From an uncultured Mediterraneibacter sp. (GTDB lineage Bacteria; Bacillota; Clostridia; Lachnospirales; Lachnospiraceae), in assembly GCA_944381935.1 (NCBI GenBank), contig CALWMN010000004.1, positions 1-64,000 on the forward strand: a stretch of 64,000 nt of DNA. Direction: 5' to 3'. Below are positions 60,820 through 64,000 of this stretch, one piece after another (within the stretch, counting starts at the first letter, position 1; each line of letters opens with the position of its first letter). Below the pieces are notes generated by a model. It worked only from the letters and a program-made list of their open reading frames with translations, did no database searches and had not been told where the DNA came from. The translations under genes and the position numbers were made by a program.

Positions 60820-60872
60820 AAAGAAAAAGCACCTGAACCTCTCAAACCAAAGAGCAATCCAAGTGCTTTATT
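60820..60872 (-). terminator. Terminator after tRNA-Gly
   Basis: AAAGCAC (near 60870) pairs with GTGCTTT and is followed by TTCTTTT on the minus strand; the enclosed loop is long. Confidence 0.6.
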
Positions 60873-60875
60873 CAG

Positions 60876-60948
60876 AGCGACAGACGGGGTTCGAACCCGC
60901 GACCCCGACCTTGGCAAGGTCGTACTCTACCAACTGAGCCACTGTCGC
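60876..60948 (-). tRNA. tRNA-Gly(GCC)
   Basis: The minus strand folds as a cloverleaf: acceptor arms GCGACAG and CTGTCGC, D-arm GCTCAGTTGGTAGAGT, anticodon arm CGACCTTGCCAAGGTCG with anticodon GCC, and T-arm GCGGGTTCGAACCCCG (T-loop TTCGAAC). CCA is not encoded. The 73 nt include the discriminator T. Confidence 0.97.
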
Positions 60949-60980
60949 ATTTCTCTGTTCCGCTGACCGGAACAATAAAT

Positions 60981-61009
60981 ACTATACTATACGTTTTCCA
61001 AAATGTCAA
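60981..61009 (-). promoter_or_regulatory. Promoter of tRNA-Gly
   Basis: TTGACA (61009-61004) and TATAGT (60986-60981) are 17 bp apart. Between promoter and tRNA is a perfect small hairpin GTTCCG-CTGAC-CGGAAC (60957-60973), probably in the 5' leader removed by RNase P. Confidence 0.85.
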
Positions 61010-61044
61010 CAAGAAATTTCAAAAAAACAGTTTCCGTTTCTCTC

Positions 61045-61073
61045 TTGCCATTTTCAGAAATATATAATATACT
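61045..61073 (+). promoter_or_regulatory. Probable promoter of the HicB gene
   Basis: TTGCCA (61045-61050) and TATACT (61068-61073) are 17 bp apart, 30 bp before the gene. Confidence 0.6.
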
Positions 61074-61102
61074 ATGCGCACAACCGGAAAGGAGCCGATA
61101 GA

Positions 61103-61381
61103 ATGAAATTTATATATCCTGCCGTTTTCAGCAAGAGAGAGGAAGGCGGCTACAAATGCTATTTCCCTGATCTGGAGTACTGTGAGGCAACGGGCGACAC
61201 GCTTGACGACGCGATTGACAACGCCAACGAAGCCGCCCGGACATGGCTTACAGTGGAGCTTGAGGAGGACGTCCCCGACCTGCCCTTTGTCTCTGACATC
61301 AGTGACATTCCGGTCAGAGAGGGGGATATCGTGCGCAACATTTCTGTCAATATCAGGTTTTATGAAGGGTGGGACGAGTAG
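61103..61381 (+). CDS. HicB-family protein without a HicA partner
   Basis: This 92-residue protein has the HicB partial RNase-H-like fold: KFIYPAVFSKREEGGYKCYF, PDLEYCEATGDTLDDAIDNA and NEAARTWLTVELEED. It lacks an obvious DNA-binding C-terminal domain. In type II systems HicB neutralises the HicA mRNA interferase; no HicA frame is adjacent on either side. ATG at 61103 follows AAAGGAG. It may be an orphan with another role or the remnant of a lost pair. Confidence 0.85.
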   Translation: MKFIYPAVFSKREEGGYKCYFPDLEYCEATGDTLDDAIDNANEAARTWLTVELEEDVPDLPFVSDISDIPVREGDIVRNISVNIRFYEGWDE

Positions 61382-61403
61382 TCCTGCCATTTGCAGCCCG
61401 CTC

Positions 61404-63194
61404 TTAATCCTCCTGTACTGCGATCTCAAGCCCCAGCTCCTCAAGCTGCTTTTTGTCCGCCGGAGTAGGCGCTTCTGTCATCAGGCAGGAGGCATCCTTG
61501 ATCTTCGGGAACGCGATCACATCCCGGATGCTGTCCTGTTTTGCCATAAGCATAACAAGGCGGTCAAGCCCATAAGCCAGTCCCGCATGGGGCGGCACAC
61601 CATACCGGAAGGCGTCGAGAAGGAACCCGAACTGGCTGTGGGCCTGCTCTTTCGTGAAACCGAGAGCCTCAAACATCTTTTCCTGCACGTCGTCCTGGAA
61701 GATCCTCACGCTTCCCCCGCCGATCTCATTTCCATTGAGCACAATATCATACGCCTTTGCCCTGACTTTCCCGGGATCGGAATCGAGAAGGGGCAGATCC
61801 TCTTCCATCGGCATTGTAAAGGGATGGTGCATCGCCACATACCGGTTCTGCTCCTCACTCCACTCAAGCAGCGGGAACTCCGTAATCCAGACAAACCGGT
61901 ACTCATCCCTGTCAGACAGCTCAAGCTGCTTTGCCAGCTCCACTCTCAGGGCACCAAGAGAATCCCATACCACCTTATCCTTATCCGCTGCGAACAGGAG
62001 CAGGTCTCCCGGCTCGCCGTCCATCGCTTTGACCAGGGCGCCCATCTCATCTTCGCTTAAGAACTTTGCAAAAGAGGACTTTACCGCGCCGTCCTCCTGG
62101 ACAGCCGCATACGCAAGGCCTTTTGCGCCGTAATCCTTTACAAAAGCGATCAGTTTGTCGATTTTTTTCCTCGGCATCCCGCCCTGTCCTTTCACATTGA
62201 TTCCCCGGACGCTTCCTCCGTTCTCAACGGCTCCGGTGAACACGCCGAAACCGCATCCTCTCACAACATCGGTCACATCCTTTAGTTCCATGCCAAAGCG
62301 AAGATCCGGTTTATCAGAGCCAAACCGGTCCATCGCCTCCTGCCATGTCATCCTCTGGACCGGAAGCGTGACCTCCACATCCAGCACTTCTCTGAACAGC
62401 CTGGCAAGATATCTCTCATTCACCTCGATCACGTCGTCCACATCCACGAATGACAGCTCCATGTCGATCTGTGTGAACTCAGGCTGCCTGTCCGCCCTTA
62501 AGTCCTCATCCCGGAAACACCTGGCAATCTGGATATAGCGGTCAAAGCCGGAACACATCAGAAGCTGCTTGTAGAGCTGGGGAGACTGGGGAAGCCCGTA
62601 GAAACTTCCCGGATGGATACGGCTTGGCACCAGATAGTCTCTTGCCCCCTCCGGGGTCGTCTTCCCGAGCATCGGCGTCTCCACCTCGATAAATCCTTCT
62701 TCTGCGAAGAACTGCCTCGTCAGCGTCATGACGCGGCTCTTCATGATAAGATTCCTCTGGAGGTCCGGTCTGCGAAGATCAAGATACCGGTATTTCAGGC
62801 GCACCTCTTCCTTGGTCCTGGAATTTTCCTCCACCGGGAACGGGGGAGTCAGCGCTTCTGAGAGAATGCGCAGTTCCATCGGAAGGATCTCGATCTCGCC
62901 TGTTGCGATCTTGTCGTTTACTGCGCCGGAGCGTTTTGCCACCTCTCCCGTAACAGCCACCACATACTCGGAGCGGAGTCCGGCAGCTTTCTCCAGAAGG
63001 GCAGGATCTGTCTTTCCCTCCTCGCACACGATCTGGATAAGTCCTGAGCGGTCACGCACATCGACAAATACCAGTCCTCCTTTGTTCCTGTTCTTCTGCA
63101 CCCATCCCATGACGGTCACCGTCTCGCCGATATTCACCGCCGAGAGCTCACCGCAGCGGTGGGTTCTCTTTAAGCCCTGCATTGATTCAGCCAT
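61404..63194 (-). CDS. aspS: Aspartyl-tRNA synthetase
   Basis: This 596-residue class II synthetase has an N-terminal OB anticodon-binding domain (GETVTVMGWVQKNRNKGGLV), the bacterial GAD insertion, and the class II core: motif 1 FIEVETPMLGKTTPEGARDY, motif 2 IARCFRDEDLRADRQPEFTQ near residue 215, and motif 3 GLAYGLDRLVMLMAKQDSIR near 540. The length matches bacterial AspRS. ATG 63194 follows GGAGGTG and overlaps the hisS stop by eight bases, the common hisS-aspS pair. Confidence 0.97.
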   Translation of the reverse strand: MAESMQGLKRTHRCGELSAVNIGETVTVMGWVQKNRNKGGLVFVDVRDRSGLIQIVCEEGKTDPALLEKAAGLRSEYVVAVTGEVAKRSGAVNDKIATGEIEILPMELRILSEALTPPFPVEENSRTKEEVRLKYRYLDLRRPDLQRNLIMKSRVMTLTRQFFAEEGFIEVETPMLGKTTPEGARDYLVPSRIHPGSFYGLPQSPQLYKQLLMCSGFDRYIQIARCFRDEDLRADRQPEFTQIDMELSFVDVDDVIEVNERYLARLFREVLDVEVTLPVQRMTWQEAMDRFGSDKPDLRFGMELKDVTDVVRGCGFGVFTGAVENGGSVRGINVKGQGGMPRKKIDKLIAFVKDYGAKGLAYAAVQEDGAVKSSFAKFLSEDEMGALVKAMDGEPGDLLLFAADKDKVVWDSLGALRVELAKQLELSDRDEYRFVWITEFPLLEWSEEQNRYVAMHHPFTMPMEEDLPLLDSDPGKVRAKAYDIVLNGNEIGGGSVRIFQDDVQEKMFEALGFTKEQAHSQFGFLLDAFRYGVPPHAGLAYGLDRLVMLMAKQDSIRDVIAFPKIKDASCLMTEAPTPADKKQLEELGLEIAVQED

Positions 63195-64000
63195 TGTACA
63201 CCTCCGTAATATCCGTATATCCCTGTTCCACAAGCTGCTCCTTCTGGAATTTCTTATTCTTCTTCATGTTCACGATCATAACCTGCCATCCCTTATCCCG
63301 GAGCGTTTTCGCCTCCTCAAGCACCTCAAGGATCCTATCCCGGGACGCATTCTTCTCAATCAGGAATGCTTTCTTTGCCCTGCCTGTGGACACCTGATAC
63401 CCGCGTTCCAAAAGGAGCATGACGATCCGCTCAAATCCGATGGAGAATCCCACCGCCGGGGTATCCTGCCCGGTAAACTTCCCGATCATCCTGTCATAAC
63501 GGCCGCCGCCGCCGACGCTGCCCCCAAATTCATCCATGGAAATCTCAAAGATTGTTCCCGTGTAGTAGGACATTCCCCGCACAAGCGTCGGGTCAAACTT
63601 CATCCTGAAGTCCGCCTCTTTCGCACTCTGTACACTGGTGATGATCATTTCCAGTGAATCCGCCGCTTCAGGCGCAAGAAATCCCTGTAATTTCTCTTTA
63701 CATGCACGCACACCTTCCACATCGTACGTAATTTCCTGAAATAACTGAAGATACTTTTCCACTGATTCTTCCGCATACCCGTTCTCCTTCAGCTCTGCCG
63801 CCACGCCCTCTGCGCCGATCTTGTCCATCTTGTCCAGGGTGATAAAGACACTGTCATAATCTTCATCAGAAAAACCGCTGTAAGCTGCCATCGCTTTCAG
63901 GAAACGGCGGTCATTGATACGGATGGTAAAGTTCCGAAAATCCAGTTTGCCAAGGAGTGACGTGGTCGCCAGGATCAGTTCGATCTCCGCTAAATTGGAT
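63187..64000 (-). CDS. hisS: Histidyl-tRNA synthetase (3' part, runs off the window)
   Basis: The open frame continues to the window end and encodes about 270 C-terminal residues of HisRS. It shows the histidine-A region LVRGMSYYTGTIFEI, then GGSVGGGGRYDRMIGKF, motif 3 VGFSIGFERIVMLLLERG and the anticodon-binding domain (KAFLIEKNASRDRILEVLEE; TLRDKGWQVMI). SYYTGT differs from the common DYYTGT. The upstream part, including motifs 1 and 2, is outside the window. Confidence 0.95.
   Translation of the reverse strand, partial: SNLAEIELILATTSLLGKLDFRNFTIRINDRRFLKAMAAYSGFSDEDYDSVFITLDKMDKIGAEGVAAELKENGYAEESVEKYLQLFQEITYDVEGVRACKEKLQGFLAPEAADSLEMIITSVQSAKEADFRMKFDPTLVRGMSYYTGTIFEISMDEFGGSVGGGGRYDRMIGKFTGQDTPAVGFSIGFERIVMLLLERGYQVSTGRAKKAFLIEKNASRDRILEVLEEAKTLRDKGWQVMIVNMKKNKKFQKEQLVEQGYTDITEVYNG

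Noticed and set aside
1-64000. CRISPR arrays, insertion sequences, prophage genes or attachment sites
   Set aside because: No regular repeat-spacer array, transposase, integrase or phage structural gene was seen on either strand.

Overview
The window is 64 kb of chromosomal DNA from a Gram-positive anaerobe, most likely a gut Lachnospiraceae (class Clostridia). This is an inference from several things seen together: near-50% GC, strong AGGAGG-type ribosome binding sites on almost every gene, T-box and M-box leaders, a hybrid-cluster protein, YesM/YesN-LplB/YtcP sugar modules, and no outer-membrane genes. About 60 protein genes are present, mostly on the minus strand and packed into operons. 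The first gene (beta-mannosidase) and the last (hisS) are cut by the window edges. There is one tRNA. I see no insertion sequence, prophage, CRISPR array or replication origin.

Region 1 (1-14660, minus) is a mannose-glycan locus. It holds GH125 and GH38 alpha-mannosidases, a YesL-like protein, a YesM/YesN two-component system, an LplB/YtcP/lipoprotein ABC importer, a DUF4432 epimerase, a D-lyxose/D-mannose isomerase and a GH2 beta-mannosidase. Together these could import and dismantle the mannose core of host N-glycans or similar mannosides and feed free mannose into glycolysis as fructose. Region 2 (14866-17265) is a divergent pair, a Crp/Fnr-type regulator and hydroxylamine reductase (Hcp), with a Crp/Fnr-like box correctly placed for activation of hcp. 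Region 3 (17368-21037) is a LacI regulator divergent from a DapA-family aldolase and an NRAMP-like transporter that lacks the usual metal-binding residues; both promoters carry matching LacI-type operators.

Region 4 (21285-32957, minus) is a redox island. It has a seven-gene operon (flavodoxin, DUF4405 membrane protein, DUF362 lipoprotein, permease, two flavin-dependent reductases, flavodoxin lipoprotein), a LysR regulator, a second flavodoxin lipoprotein with an aldo/keto reductase, a MATE pump with 3-dehydroquinate dehydratase, and a fourth flavodoxin. Region 5 (32997-40153, minus) is one tight run: hslO, nadE, a molybdopterin-binding protein, XdhC, guanine deaminase, azlC and azlD.

Region 6 (40190-49943) has a methyltransferase, an OPT transporter with a PqqD-like protein, a His-dipeptidase, a TRIC-type channel, and an amino-acid cluster (APC permease, class I glutamine amidotransferase, UPF0597 desulfidase-like enzyme) divergent from a GntR regulator whose 5' end may need a frameshift. 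Region 7 (50004-55602) has an M-box-controlled mgtE facing a T-box-controlled ilvB-ilvN-nagA unit. Region 8 (55650-60713, minus) runs MarR, thyA, folA, zinc/manganese-type ABC importer and a YhhN-family protein. Region 9 (60876-64000) has tRNA-Gly(GCC), a solo HicB, aspS and the 3' part of hisS.
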